A stretch of DNA of 32,099 nucleotides from DATKCT01 sp035513055. Its GTDB lineage: Bacteria; Verrucomicrobiota; Verrucomicrobiia; Verrucomicrobiales; DEV007. A program made the position numbers and the translations under genes. Location: assembly GCA_035513055.1 (NCBI GenBank), contig DATKCT010000148.1, positions 1-32,099 on the forward strand. The letters are read 5' to 3'. Shown here piece by piece: positions 8,004-16,193 of the stretch. Below the pieces are notes generated by a model. That model ran no database searches and was not told the DNA's origin. It was given only the letters and a program-made list of their open reading frames with translations. The first letter of the stretch is position 1; each line of letters starts with the position of its first letter.

Positions 8004-9176
8004 ACTCCCCGGGACTTGACCCGGCGCCCGCACATCGTCGCCTGCTCCGCATTCTGCAAAGCGGGCCGGGCTGAAGAGCGTCATGGAATGCCGCGTTTTG
8101 CCTTCGACTGCGAGTTCAGCGAGAATCTCGCCGATCACGCTCGCAAATTTGAATCCGTGCCCACTGAAACCGGCCGCCAAAATCACCCGCGGTTCCGCCG
8201 GGTGTGGGCCGATGATAAAGTGGTGATCCGGACTGTTGGTGTAGCGGCAGAGCCGGGTTGAAAGTCTCCCGCTTCCTGCCTCTCCGAAATACGTTCGAGC
8301 GAAACTGGACAAAGCCTCGGCCTCTTCCCGGCCGGCGCGCTCCGCCATCGGCGCATCGGGTTCAACCGTCTGGCCAGGTTGATGCAGAGCGAATTTCAGT
8401 CGCGACTCTCCCTCGCGCACGGGAAAGCCATAGTGTCCCCAGGGCCGATTCGTTTCGAGGAACCAGCACGGGAACCTCTCCGCATGAAACGGCGCAGAGT
8501 CTGCAAGTTCGATCCAGGCCAAAGGCTGGCGGGTGACCCGCAGAAACACCCTCAGTTCTTTCAACAATCGTCCTGTCCACAAGCCGGAGGTCAGGACCAG
8601 GCGATCGGCGAGATGACTCCCTTGAGCCGTCGTAACCTCAACACCTTCACCCGCTGTTCTCCACGTCAGCGCTTGCTGCTCCGTTGTCAGGATAGCGCCG
8701 TGACGCCGGGCCGTCTCCTGGTGCGCCCGAATGGCTTCGCCGGGAAGAAGGTAACCCGCTCGCTGCTCATAGAAGCCGGCGTAGGAATCGGGGATCTGAA
8801 AAGCCGGAAACCGTTGGCGGATCGAGGCGGCCTCAAGCAGCTCGTGCGGCAAGCCGTGCTCGCGAGCCGCGCGCAAGGCTCCTTCCACAATAGGCGCGCC
8901 AGGCGGTCCCATGTACAGACCGCCTGTTTCGAAAAGGATGCGCCGCCCGCTCTCCTGTTCCAGCTCTCGCCACAAGGCATAAGCCCGCAGCAGCAACGGC
9001 ACGTAATCAGGATGCTCGAAATAGGATTGCCGGATCATTCGAGCGCCGCCATGATGCGAACCCATCTCATGGGGAGGAACGAACTGATCCAATCCCAGAA
9101 CCTCCGCCCCCTTCCGCGCAAGGTGGGCGCACGCCGCCGACCCCATCGTTCCCACTCCGATAACGATCACCTTCAT
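7983..9176 (-). CDS. FAD-dependent amine oxidase, monomeric sarcosine oxidase / N-methyltryptophan oxidase family
   Basis: The 397-residue product begins MKVIVIGVGTMG with the Rossmann FAD motif G-x-G-x2-G at 7-12; the ATG at 9176 is preferred because this motif lies at the very N-terminus of the family, and GTGGGA precedes it. SHHGGAR at 40-46 is a family signature. Cys310 in LCRYTNSPDHHF matches the cysteine that binds FAD covalently in monomeric sarcosine oxidase, and Lys262 in KFALH matches its oxygen-activating lysine. GFSGHGFKF at 336-344 is also conserved. The family oxidises secondary N-methyl amines to aldehyde, amine and hydrogen peroxide; the exact substrate cannot be read. The C-terminal tail after about residue 370 is not conserved and overlaps the convergent hydrolase gene. 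Confidence 0.86.
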   Translation of the reverse strand: MKVIVIGVGTMGSAACAHLARKGAEVLGLDQFVPPHEMGSHHGGARMIRQSYFEHPDYVPLLLRAYALWRELEQESGRRILFETGGLYMGPPGAPIVEGALRAAREHGLPHELLEAASIRQRFPAFQIPDSYAGFYEQRAGYLLPGEAIRAHQETARRHGAILTTEQQALTWRTAGEGVEVTTAQGSHLADRLVLTSGLWTGRLLKELRVFLRVTRQPLAWIELADSAPFHAERFPCWFLETNRPWGHYGFPVREGESRLKFALHQPGQTVEPDAPMAERAGREEAEALSSFARTYFGEAGSGRLSTRLCRYTNSPDHHFIIGPHPAEPRVILAAGFSGHGFKFASVIGEILAELAVEGKTRHSMTLFSPARFAECGAGDDVRAPGQVPGSSLRRGI

Positions 9177-9216
9177 TCCCACAATCCACAAGGAGCAAGA
9201 GCTAGCCCTGCATTTC

Positions 9217-9327
9217 TCACAGATAGTTGAGCCCCGGCTCTCCGTCTGGTGTGAGGACGCAGTCCAAGTTACACAGCGCTCCGGCTGGCTTGGCCATGAC
9301 ATGAAAGCTGTGCGGCGCGGCGGGCAT
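9217..9327 (-). pseudogene. Internally deleted relic of an anaerobic sulfatase-maturating radical SAM enzyme (anSME)
   Basis: A 36-codon frame encodes the very start of an anSME (PHSFHVMAKPAGALCNLDC) joined directly to its far C-terminal motif (TPDGEPGLNYL), then TGA. In intact members these two motifs lie several hundred residues apart, and the third cysteine of the CxxxCxxC cluster follows CNLDC by two residues; here it is missing. The ATG keeps an excellent ribosome binding site (AAGGAGAG) a few nt upstream. The TGA stands where intact proteins have the Cys of GLNYLC. The product cannot bind the radical SAM cluster, so this is a relic of a clean internal deletion. It lies 40 nt upstream of the flavoenzyme on the same strand. 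Confidence 0.75.
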
Positions 9328-9580
9328 GCGACTCTCCTTCAGATTCCCGGTCTGCTTGGTTTGTACTGGCTGAGCGGATTCCGGCGGAAAGCCAAGCACA
9401 TTCTGACGCCGATCGCCAGTCGCCGCATTCTGCCCTTCCTCCGCATATCCATGTCGCCTCCCCATTGGCCCTCGATGCGGGCCGGGCGCTGCTCGACTGC
9501 TCGACTTTCCCTCCACTTTCCCTTTGTCAGCGCCGCGTCAAGCGAGCATGATCGCAGGGAAACCAACTCGACTCGCAGCC
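9328..9580. other. Intergenic stretch between the anSME relic and the SPFH gene
   Basis: No gene is supported. The open frames here match nothing I recognise. A short tandem duplication (CTGCTCGA twice) occurs around 9490-9505. Promoters for the divergent SPFH gene and, formerly, the anSME gene must lie here, but no clear -35/-10 pair is visible. Confidence 0.4.
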
Positions 9581-10642
9581 ATGGGCATTCTCGATTTTCT
9601 GAAAGGTGAACTCATCGACATCATCGAGTGGACCGACGACTCTCGGGAGACGATCTCGTGGCGTTTCCCAGACGAGGACAAGGCCATCAAAAACGGCGCC
9701 CAACTCATCGTCCGGGAGTCCCAGACCGTTCAATTCGTCTATCTCGGCGAGTTCGGCGACACTTTCGGGCCCGGAAAGCATACGCTCACCACCGACAACA
9801 TTCCCATTCTGACGCGGCTGAAATCCTGGAAATACGGGTTTGAATCGCCGTTCAAAGCCGATGTCTACTACATCAATACCCGGCTATTCACCGGCCTCAA
9901 ATGGGGGACCACCAACCCGATTATGATGCGCGATCAGGACTTGAGCATTGTTCGGGCGCGCGCCTTCGGCACCTACGATTTTCGCGTCGTCGATCCCAAG
10001 CGTTTCCTCAAGGAGGTCGCCGGTTCCGACCACAATTTCCGCGTGGATGAACTCTCCGATACGATGCGCTCCCGGCTGGTGAGTTCTTTCAGCGAAGCCA
10101 TCGCCGCCTCGAACATTCCGCTTTTCGACGTCGCCACCCGGTACTCCGAACTCGGCCAAGCTCTCCTTCCCCTCATCAATCCCCTCGTCAACGCGAAGTA
10201 CGGCATCGATATCGCGACTTTCGTTGTCGAGAATGTGTCCGTGCCGCCGGAAGTCGAAGAGGCGATCGACAAACGTTCCAGTATGGCCGCCATCGGCAAC
10301 TTGAATGACTACGTGAAATTCCAGATGGCCGAGGGGATGGGGCATCCTTCCGGCGGAGGGGCCGCGGGTATGGCCACCGAACTCGCCGTGGGCATGGCCA
10401 TGGCCCAACAGATGATGAAGGAACAGGGCGGCATCCTCGGCAGCGGCTCGCCAGGAACGCAGGGCGGATCCGCGACTCCGGCCCTTCCAGACCTGCTCGG
10501 AGTGCCCGAAGCAGCCCAAGCCCTCGGCGTCACCGAAGCCGATGTCCTCGCGGTCCTCGAGTCCGGCGAACTCAAAGGCAAGAAGATCGGCGCCACCTAC
10601 CGCATCCGCCGCTCCGATCTCACCACCTACCTCGAATCCTGA
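9581..10642 (+). CDS. SPFH/band-7 domain protein (YdjI-like) with C-terminal excisionase-type helix-turn-helix
   Basis: The 353-residue product begins MGILDFLKGELIDIIEW, typical of the bacterial SPFH proteins sometimes labelled 'virion core protein' and related to B. subtilis YdjI; this fixes the ATG at 9581. Residues about 25-245 are the SPFH core. Residues 250-300 are Gly/Ala/Met-rich and flexible. Residues about 304-352 (LLGVPEAAQALGVTEADV... then a wing ending YRIRRSDLTTYL) look like an excisionase/HTH_17 helix-turn-helix, an unusual partner. There is no transmembrane segment, so membrane attachment would need a partner; the next gene, 40 nt downstream, has a C-terminal membrane anchor. 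In B. subtilis the SPFH protein YdjI acts with YdjG/YdjH and PspA in envelope stress; the same role here is inference. Confidence 0.8.
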   Translation: MGILDFLKGELIDIIEWTDDSRETISWRFPDEDKAIKNGAQLIVRESQTVQFVYLGEFGDTFGPGKHTLTTDNIPILTRLKSWKYGFESPFKADVYYINTRLFTGLKWGTTNPIMMRDQDLSIVRARAFGTYDFRVVDPKRFLKEVAGSDHNFRVDELSDTMRSRLVSSFSEAIAASNIPLFDVATRYSELGQALLPLINPLVNAKYGIDIATFVVENVSVPPEVEEAIDKRSSMAAIGNLNDYVKFQMAEGMGHPSGGGAAGMATELAVGMAMAQQMMKEQGGILGSGSPGTQGGSATPALPDLLGVPEAAQALGVTEADVLAVLESGELKGKKIGATYRIRRSDLTTYLES

Positions 10643-10682
10643 TCACTCCCGGCCGCGCCGCCATCCGACTCTCTCTGCGCTC

Positions 10683-11780
10683 ATGGCCGACCTCACGGCT
10701 CTCGAGAAGTTCTCGTGCCCCGCCTGCGGCGCGCAGGCCGAATGGAATGTCCGCAAGCAACTCTTGGTCTGTCCGTTCTGCGGCACACAATCCCCCGCGG
10801 AACTCGCCTCGGACACGGGTCTCGTCCAAGAACTCGACCTTGCCACTGCCTTGCGCGACATCCCCGATCAGGATCGCGGATGGAAGATCGAGCGGCGCAC
10901 TGTTCAATGCCGGAGCTGCAAAGCCGTCACCGTCTTCTCGCCGGAAGAAGTCGCTCAGCGTTGTGATTTCTGCGGCTCGCCGGAACTCATCGCATACGAG
11001 GAACTCCGCTCCCCGATCCGCCCCGGCAGTGTCCTCCCCTTCTCGATCGACCGGGAGAAAGTGCAGGCCATCGTGCGGCGCTGGTTAGGAAGCCGCTGGT
11101 TTGCGCCGAACAACCTCCGGAAACACGGCCTCATCGACCTGGTCCACGGCCTTTACATTCCCTATTGGACCTTCGACTCTCAGGTCGACTGCCCTTGGAC
11201 CGCCCAATCCGGTCGCTATTACTATGTGAGCGAATCTTACACCGATTCTCAGGGCCGCAGACAGACGCGCCGAGTTCGCAAAATCCGCTGGAGCCCCAGC
11301 TCCGGAGCGATTCAACACACTTTCGACGACGTCCTGGTTCCCGGCTCTCGCGGCATCGAACTCCCGATCCTCCGCGCCATTGAACCGTTCCCCACCAAGG
11401 ACCTCGTGCCCTACGACCCCGGTTATGTCTCCGGTTGGCATGTGGAACATTATCAAGTCGTCCTCTTCGACGCCGCCCGTCTCGCTCGTGAGCAAAAAAT
11501 GGCCACTCTGCGCGCGCTCTGCGCTCGTGAAGTTCCCGGCGATACTCACCGCAACCTCCAGATTGCGCCCATCTTCACGGCAGAGACCTTCAAACACATC
11601 CTCGTCCCCGTCTGGCTGATCGCTTACGACTATGGGCGCAAACGGAATCAGATCGTCATCAACGGCGTCACCGGATCCATCTCGGGCCGTTATCCGAAAA
11701 GCGCCTGGAAGATCTTCTTCCTGGTCTTGGCCATCGTGGCCGTCCTGCTCGTCATCTTCTTGGTCGGCGCCTCGCGTTGA
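10683..11780 (+). CDS. Membrane-anchored double zinc-ribbon protein (YdjG-like)
   Basis: The 365-residue product has two zinc ribbons: Cys12-x2-Cys15 with Cys30-x2-Cys33, and Cys76-x2-Cys79 with Cys94-x2-Cys97. The central part, about 110-335, has a Trp/Tyr-rich beta segment (LYIPYWTFDSQV) typical of TFIIB-type zinc-ribbon membrane proteins often mislabelled as primosomal or helicase proteins. A single hydrophobic segment at about 341-362 ends the protein, so the ribbons probably face the cytoplasm. It follows the SPFH gene by 40 nt and most likely forms an operon and a complex with it, the anchor supplying the membrane attachment the SPFH protein lacks. The function is not established. Confidence 0.75.
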   Translation: MADLTALEKFSCPACGAQAEWNVRKQLLVCPFCGTQSPAELASDTGLVQELDLATALRDIPDQDRGWKIERRTVQCRSCKAVTVFSPEEVAQRCDFCGSPELIAYEELRSPIRPGSVLPFSIDREKVQAIVRRWLGSRWFAPNNLRKHGLIDLVHGLYIPYWTFDSQVDCPWTAQSGRYYYVSESYTDSQGRRQTRRVRKIRWSPSSGAIQHTFDDVLVPGSRGIELPILRAIEPFPTKDLVPYDPGYVSGWHVEHYQVVLFDAARLAREQKMATLRALCAREVPGDTHRNLQIAPIFTAETFKHILVPVWLIAYDYGRKRNQIVINGVTGSISGRYPKSAWKIFFLVLAIVAVLLVIFLVGASR

Positions 11781-11821
11781 TCCGGCCCGGAAAGCGCGTC
11801 CCGGCCGCTCTTTCGTTTTCC

Positions 11822-13237
11822 CTACCCACTAACAAACTTCCCAGGATTGAGGATGCCACGCGGATCCAGAGCCCGCTTTAATTCGCGGTGCACCTCCCGC
11901 GCCGTTTCTGGCAGCGCCTGCTCGAACCACCGCTTCTTTGCCAGTCCGATCCCGTGCTCTCCAGACAAAGTCCCCCCCCAGGCGAGGACCTGGCAGAACA
12001 ATCTATCCAAAACCATCTCGATCTTCCGCCTCGCCTCCTCGCTCTCCGTCTCTGGAACCATGATGTTCACATGCAGATTGCCGTCGCCGGCATGCCCGAA
12101 GCAAGCGACGGGAAATCCGCTTTCTGCTTGCAACTGCTCCGCGAAATGGGCCAGATCCACCAGCCGGCGCCGGGGCACCACCACATCCTCATTGAGTTTC
12201 ACCAGCCCCGTCGCCTTTAGGCTGTAGGAGAACTCCCGCCGCAAACCCCAAATGCGTTCACAGGCGTCTTCGGTCAACGCCTCTTCGACCTGCAAGGCTC
12301 CCAATCCAGCCAACATTCCGCTCAGCCGCTTCGCTTCCCGGCCGACTGTGTCCGCATGCCCATCCACCTCGACCAATAGATGCGCCCCGCCTTGCGGCGC
12401 CAGGCTCGCCCCCAAGTGAGCCCGCGCCGCTTCCAGCGTGAAGCGGTCCGCAATCTCCAAAGCCGACGGCAAATAACCCGCTCCCAGGATCGCCTGCACC
12501 GCGGCCGCCGCTTCCTCCATGCCGCGCCATCCTGCCGACACCATGGCTCGAGCCGGCGGATGCGGCAAGAGCCGCAGGGTCGCTTCCGTCACCACGCCCA
12601 ACAATCCCTCCGATCCCACAAACATGCCTAACAGATCGAAGCCAGTCTTGTTTTTGTGACAGCGCCCTCCCGTCCGCAAGATCCGGCCGCCCGCCAACAC
12701 CACTTCCAACCCCAACACGTAGTGGCGCGTCACCCCATACTTCAAACAGCGTGGCCCGCCCGCATTCGTGGCGATATTGCCCCCAATGCTGCACTCCCGC
12801 AGGCTGGCCGGATCCGGCGGATAAAACATTCCGAGACGCCGCGCCGCATCCTGAAGCTCTCCCGTGATCACTCCGGGCTCAACCACGGCTACGCCGTCGG
12901 CCCTATCGATCTCGCGGATCCGGTTCATCGCCATCGTCGAGAGGACGATCCCTCCGCAGACCGGCACGCATCCCCCCACGTAACCCACTCCCGCGCCGCG
13001 CGTCGTCACCGGAATCCGCCGGCGATGAGCAAAGCGCAGCACTTCCGCCGCCTCCTCGACGCCCTCGACGCGGACGACGGCCTCCGGCAGGGCGGCGGCA
13101 TGCCATTTGTCCCCGGAATGCGCGTGGAGCACTCCGGTCTGCCGCGTGACCCGGCCGGGGGGGAGGGCGCCGGCCAGTTCGGCGGTCCAAGACGCGCCGG
13201 AGGCAAGCTCCAGAGGGTCTTGACTTTTTCTGGACAT
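11822..13237 (-). CDS. FAD-binding 2-hydroxyacid oxidase/dehydrogenase, GlcD family
   Basis: The 471-residue product is a full-length member of the glycolate oxidase GlcD / D-lactate dehydrogenase family. The PCMH-type FAD domain shows TTRGAGVGYVGGCVP (78-92), PPDPAS (140-145), SIGGNIATNAGG (150-161) and KNKTGFDLLGMFVGSEGLLG (195-214). The C-terminal oxidase domain has GHAGDGNLHVNI (381-392) and SGEHGIGLAKK (425-435), which supply metal and substrate ligands. No glcE or glcF lies nearby, so a single-subunit dehydrogenase using another electron acceptor is likely; glycolate and D-lactate are both possible substrates. Its ATG overlaps, on the opposite strand, an ATG in frame with the histidine kinase gene. 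Confidence 0.88.
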   Translation of the reverse strand: MSRKSQDPLELASGASWTAELAGALPPGRVTRQTGVLHAHSGDKWHAAALPEAVVRVEGVEEAAEVLRFAHRRRIPVTTRGAGVGYVGGCVPVCGGIVLSTMAMNRIREIDRADGVAVVEPGVITGELQDAARRLGMFYPPDPASLRECSIGGNIATNAGGPRCLKYGVTRHYVLGLEVVLAGGRILRTGGRCHKNKTGFDLLGMFVGSEGLLGVVTEATLRLLPHPPARAMVSAGWRGMEEAAAAVQAILGAGYLPSALEIADRFTLEAARAHLGASLAPQGGAHLLVEVDGHADTVGREAKRLSGMLAGLGALQVEEALTEDACERIWGLRREFSYSLKATGLVKLNEDVVVPRRRLVDLAHFAEQLQAESGFPVACFGHAGDGNLHVNIMVPETESEEARRKIEMVLDRLFCQVLAWGGTLSGEHGIGLAKKRWFEQALPETAREVHRELKRALDPRGILNPGKFVSG

Positions 13238-13289
13238 GAGAATTCAGGATACCTTAAATCTTGTAGCGCGGTCCCAGCGCCACTGGACC

Positions 13290-14036
13290 ATGAAGACCAT
13301 CGACACGCCAACGGAAACGGGTTTCCTTTTTCCTGCCCTCCCCGCTCTGGAACCGTCTCCGGCCGCTCTTCACAATCAGCTCTTGCTCCGCGGTCTGACC
13401 CACAAACTCAACAACCTCCTCTCCGTGGTCAAGGGCAACATGGGCTTGTTGCAAATGGACGACGCCCTCGGTCCTGAAGGCCGCAACCATATCGAGGAAA
13501 GCAAGCGCGCCTGCGACCTGATGGCCGGTCTTGGCGACCGGATCCGGGCCTGCGCCGGTTGCAGCACACCCGAGATCACGCCCGTCGCCGCCGAATCCGT
13601 TCTGCTTCCCTTGCCCAACGCGCTGCAACGGGCAGCCGCTTCGAAGGGCATTGAATTGCAGACGCACGCCGCACCGGCGCTTCCCCATGTATGGGCTGAT
13701 CCGGGTTCTCTCCGGGACATCCTCTCTGAGTTGGTCGCCAACGCCATCGAGGCCAGCGCCGATGGTTCCATCGTCTCAATCCAAATCTTGGCCCCGGGCA
13801 TGTGGGAACCGGAGCAGCTTTCCCACGTCGATGTCTTCGTTCGCAATCCTTCCCCCGCCCTTTCCCAAAAACAAATCCTGGCTCTCTTTCAGCCCTTTCA
13901 CACCAGCAAAGGAGGCAATCACTCCGGCACAGGTCTGACGCTTGCCCTGGCGCTCGCCACCCAAATGGGCATGCCTCTCGGCATTCGCAACACCGGTCAA
14001 TCCACCGATGTGTGGCTGCGCCTCCCGGTGGTCTGA
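13290..14036 (+). CDS. Small soluble histidine kinase-like ATPase without sensor domain
   Basis: The product is 248 residues from the ATG at 13290; an upstream in-frame ATG at 13236 would overlap the divergent glcD-type start and leave no room for a promoter. The H-box is LTHKLNNLLSVVKG with His38, followed by an N-box ELVANAIEA (147-155, Asn151), LFQPFHTSKGG (199-209) and a G2 box HSGTGLTLAL (211-220). The G1 box, normally DxGxG, reads RNPSPALS, lacking the Asp and both Gly; a similar Asn-Pro variant occurs in some kinases with FSTKG-GRGLGT motifs, so activity is possible but uncertain. There is no membrane segment or sensor domain and no response regulator nearby. Confidence 0.72.
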   Translation: MKTIDTPTETGFLFPALPALEPSPAALHNQLLLRGLTHKLNNLLSVVKGNMGLLQMDDALGPEGRNHIEESKRACDLMAGLGDRIRACAGCSTPEITPVAAESVLLPLPNALQRAAASKGIELQTHAAPALPHVWADPGSLRDILSELVANAIEASADGSIVSIQILAPGMWEPEQLSHVDVFVRNPSPALSQKQILALFQPFHTSKGGNHSGTGLTLALALATQMGMPLGIRNTGQSTDVWLRLPVV

Positions 14037-14056
14037 TTTCGCTCCGCGGGCGCCTG

Positions 14057-14698
14057 TCAATATTCCACGATCACCGGTGTGCCGTGCGTGGAGTTTTCGA
14101 AGAACTTCTTCGCCATCCAGTCAGGCAATCGGACGCATCCATGGGAGTCGGGGTAACCAGGAAGATAACCGGCATGCATCCCGACTCCATGATTGAAACG
14201 CATGAAATGGGGCATGGAGGCGCCCAAGAACTTGGCGCCGGGCGGCGGCTTGTCGACGCGGCTGTCCACATCGGGCACCACCACATTGCCAGACGCGTCC
14301 ACAAAATTTCCATAGGCGCTGGACCGGTGATCCACAACCTTCTGGGTCACTTTGAAAGTTCCCGGCGGTGTCCCATAGCCTTCCCGTCCAGTCGACACCC
14401 GCGCCACTCCCACCACCGTGTCTCCGCGATAAAAAAAGGCCTTCTGTTCTCCCAGATTGATCCGGATCTTGGGGTCGCCCGGCACACCATCCCCTTCCCA
14501 ATAGGAGACCGTGTCCACCAGGGCCAGATGAGTGGAGACAGGCTGATGAGCGGGCCGGGCCAGCCCATCCAAATACTCCGTCTGGCCCATGCTGTAGTCC
14601 GATGAGTTGCATGACGCCAGCCAAAGGCATCCCGTGCCCAAGACCAGCGGCGCCAGCGCCGCCGTTCCCCGTTCGAGCAGTTTCACTTTCGTTGACAT
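14057..14698 (-). CDS. L,D-transpeptidase (YkuD) lipoprotein
   Basis: The 213-residue product from the ATG at 14698 has an N-terminal lipoprotein signal: hydrophobic stretch then L-A-S-C with Cys30 as the lipidated residue (a GTG at 14728 would add ten residues). The YkuD domain spans about 75-212. Catalytic motif: His175 in GMHAG, then SHGCVRLP with His186 and Cys188, the nucleophile. Such enzymes make 3-3 cross-links in peptidoglycan or attach proteins to it from the periplasmic side. It lies 114 nt downstream of the second DUF1501 gene and may be read through from it. The stop faces the kinase stop with 20 nt between them. Confidence 0.87.
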   Translation of the reverse strand: MSTKVKLLERGTAALAPLVLGTGCLWLASCNSSDYSMGQTEYLDGLARPAHQPVSTHLALVDTVSYWEGDGVPGDPKIRINLGEQKAFFYRGDTVVGVARVSTGREGYGTPPGTFKVTQKVVDHRSSAYGNFVDASGNVVVPDVDSRVDKPPPGAKFLGASMPHFMRFNHGVGMHAGYLPGYPDSHGCVRLPDWMAKKFFENSTHGTPVIVEY

Positions 14699-14812
14699 TT
14701 CGATTCCGTCACGTTTCAAAGATTCCACAAAAAGTCAAGCCGTTGTCCCACCGCTCCGGTCCGCCGCGCGGACTCCCGCTGAGCGCCCCGGAGCATACCT
14801 GTTCCTTCGCCT

Positions 14813-16153
14813 TCACGAGATCAGTTCCGGCATCGGGGCGAAACCCTCATCCACCAAGTAACGGGGTCTCCCGCTGAGGTCGTCGACCGTGGTGTGGGCA
14901 GCGTCGATCCCCAAATGGCGGTAAAGGGTGGCGAAGACTTCCTGAAAGTGCACGGGCCGTTCATCGGCTTCGCCCCCGAGCCGGTCTGTGGCGCCGATGA
15001 CCTGCCCCATCCGAAAACCCCCTCCCGCAAGCAAGGCGCAAGCCACTCGCGGCCAATGATCGCGCCCCCCGTCTTTGTTGATCACCGGAGTGCGTCCGAA
15101 CTCGCCCCAGACCACGACGGCGACTTCGCGGTCCAAGCCGCGCTGATGAAGATCCTCGACCAAAGCGCTCACGCCCCGGTCGAAATCGGGAAAATTGTTC
15201 CTGGCGGAACGAAAAGCCCCGCCATGCCAATCCCAAAAGCTGAAGCTGATCGTCACAACGCGGACTCCCGCTTCGACCAGCCTTCGCGCTACGAGAAACT
15301 GCTCCGTCAAACGGGGCGCCGCATCGCCCTGATGCCGCTCCGTCCCCTTCCCGTAGCGCTCCCGGACTCGGGGATTCTCATGCTCCAGATCCAGCGCCCG
15401 CAACAATCGGCTCGACGTCATCATGTCGAAGGCCTGCGCCTGAAAAGCATCCACCCCCTCGAGCACGCCTCCCGAATCCATCTCCCGGCGCAACCGGTCG
15501 AAGCTCGACAACAATCGCCGGCGGTCTCCCAGCCGCTCCAAACTGATCCCATTGAGCACAATGTCGCTGCGGACCGCGCCCTGCGGATTGAAGGGCGTAT
15601 GCGCCAGACCCAGGAAGCTGGGGCTTCCAAAGTTGTAGGGACGGTGCTGCATCGGCGGCGACAGATTCACGTAGGCGGGAACCGCCGCACTGATCCCGCC
15701 CTGAAGCCGGGAGACCACCGATCCAATCTCTGGCCATCCTCCCGCCGGCTCGTTGTCGCGGTGTCTTCCTGTCATGCATTGATAGGATTCGTGCCGGTCC
15801 TTGGCGCCGACCAACGACCGTATCACCGCCAGCTTGTCCATCATTCCTGCTAACTGAGGCAAGTGCTCGCAAATGCGGATTCCCGGAATGCTCGTGGCCA
15901 TCTCCGAAAACTCCCCACGCACTTCGGAAGGCGCATCCATCTTGATATCGAACATGTCCTGGTGCGGCGGCCCGCCCGGAAGGTAGATCATGATGATGGA
16001 CCGGTTCGAGGAGCCGAGCCCCCCTTCCGCCTCCGCCCGCAGCAACTGCGGCAGCGTCAGTCCCCCAAATCCCAATGCCCCGATGCGAAGAAAGCCGCGC
16101 CGTGAACGTTGGTCGCAGAATCTTCCGCCCTTCGCGCCTCGTATAGTCAACAT
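14813..16153 (-). CDS. Tat-exported DUF1501 protein, copy 2
   Basis: A 446-residue protein starting MLTIRGAK; the ATG at 16153 is chosen because GAGGA lies about 9 nt upstream. The twin-arginine signal SRRGFLRIGALGFGG is clear. DUF1501 hallmarks follow: LPGGPPHQDMFD near residue 60, WDWHGGAF, and VVWGEFGRTPVINKDGGRDH in the C-terminal half, which resemble metal-site motifs of the alkaline-phosphatase/sulfatase superfamily. The biochemical role of DUF1501 is unknown; in Planctomycetes and Verrucomicrobiota it usually accompanies DUF1549/DUF1553 cytochrome-type proteins, none of which is here. It follows copy 1 by 40 nt. Confidence 0.88.
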   Translation of the reverse strand: MLTIRGAKGGRFCDQRSRRGFLRIGALGFGGLTLPQLLRAEAEGGLGSSNRSIIMIYLPGGPPHQDMFDIKMDAPSEVRGEFSEMATSIPGIRICEHLPQLAGMMDKLAVIRSLVGAKDRHESYQCMTGRHRDNEPAGGWPEIGSVVSRLQGGISAAVPAYVNLSPPMQHRPYNFGSPSFLGLAHTPFNPQGAVRSDIVLNGISLERLGDRRRLLSSFDRLRREMDSGGVLEGVDAFQAQAFDMMTSSRLLRALDLEHENPRVRERYGKGTERHQGDAAPRLTEQFLVARRLVEAGVRVVTISFSFWDWHGGAFRSARNNFPDFDRGVSALVEDLHQRGLDREVAVVVWGEFGRTPVINKDGGRDHWPRVACALLAGGGFRMGQVIGATDRLGGEADERPVHFQEVFATLYRHLGIDAAHTTVDDLSGRPRYLVDEGFAPMPELIS

Positions 16154-16193
16154 GATCTTTTCCTCGACGCCCCCGGCTTCCCGTGACACCGCC

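Noticed and set aside
8379..9230. Plus-strand open frame opposite the sarcosine-oxidase-like gene
   Set aside because: The minus-strand gene carries FAD, Cys and Lys motifs; the plus frame has none.
9217..9327. TGA of the anSME relic read as selenocysteine (the site is Cys in intact proteins)
   Set aside because: The frame after TGA does not continue the family sequence and the radical SAM core is missing, so a single-base change in a relic is simpler.
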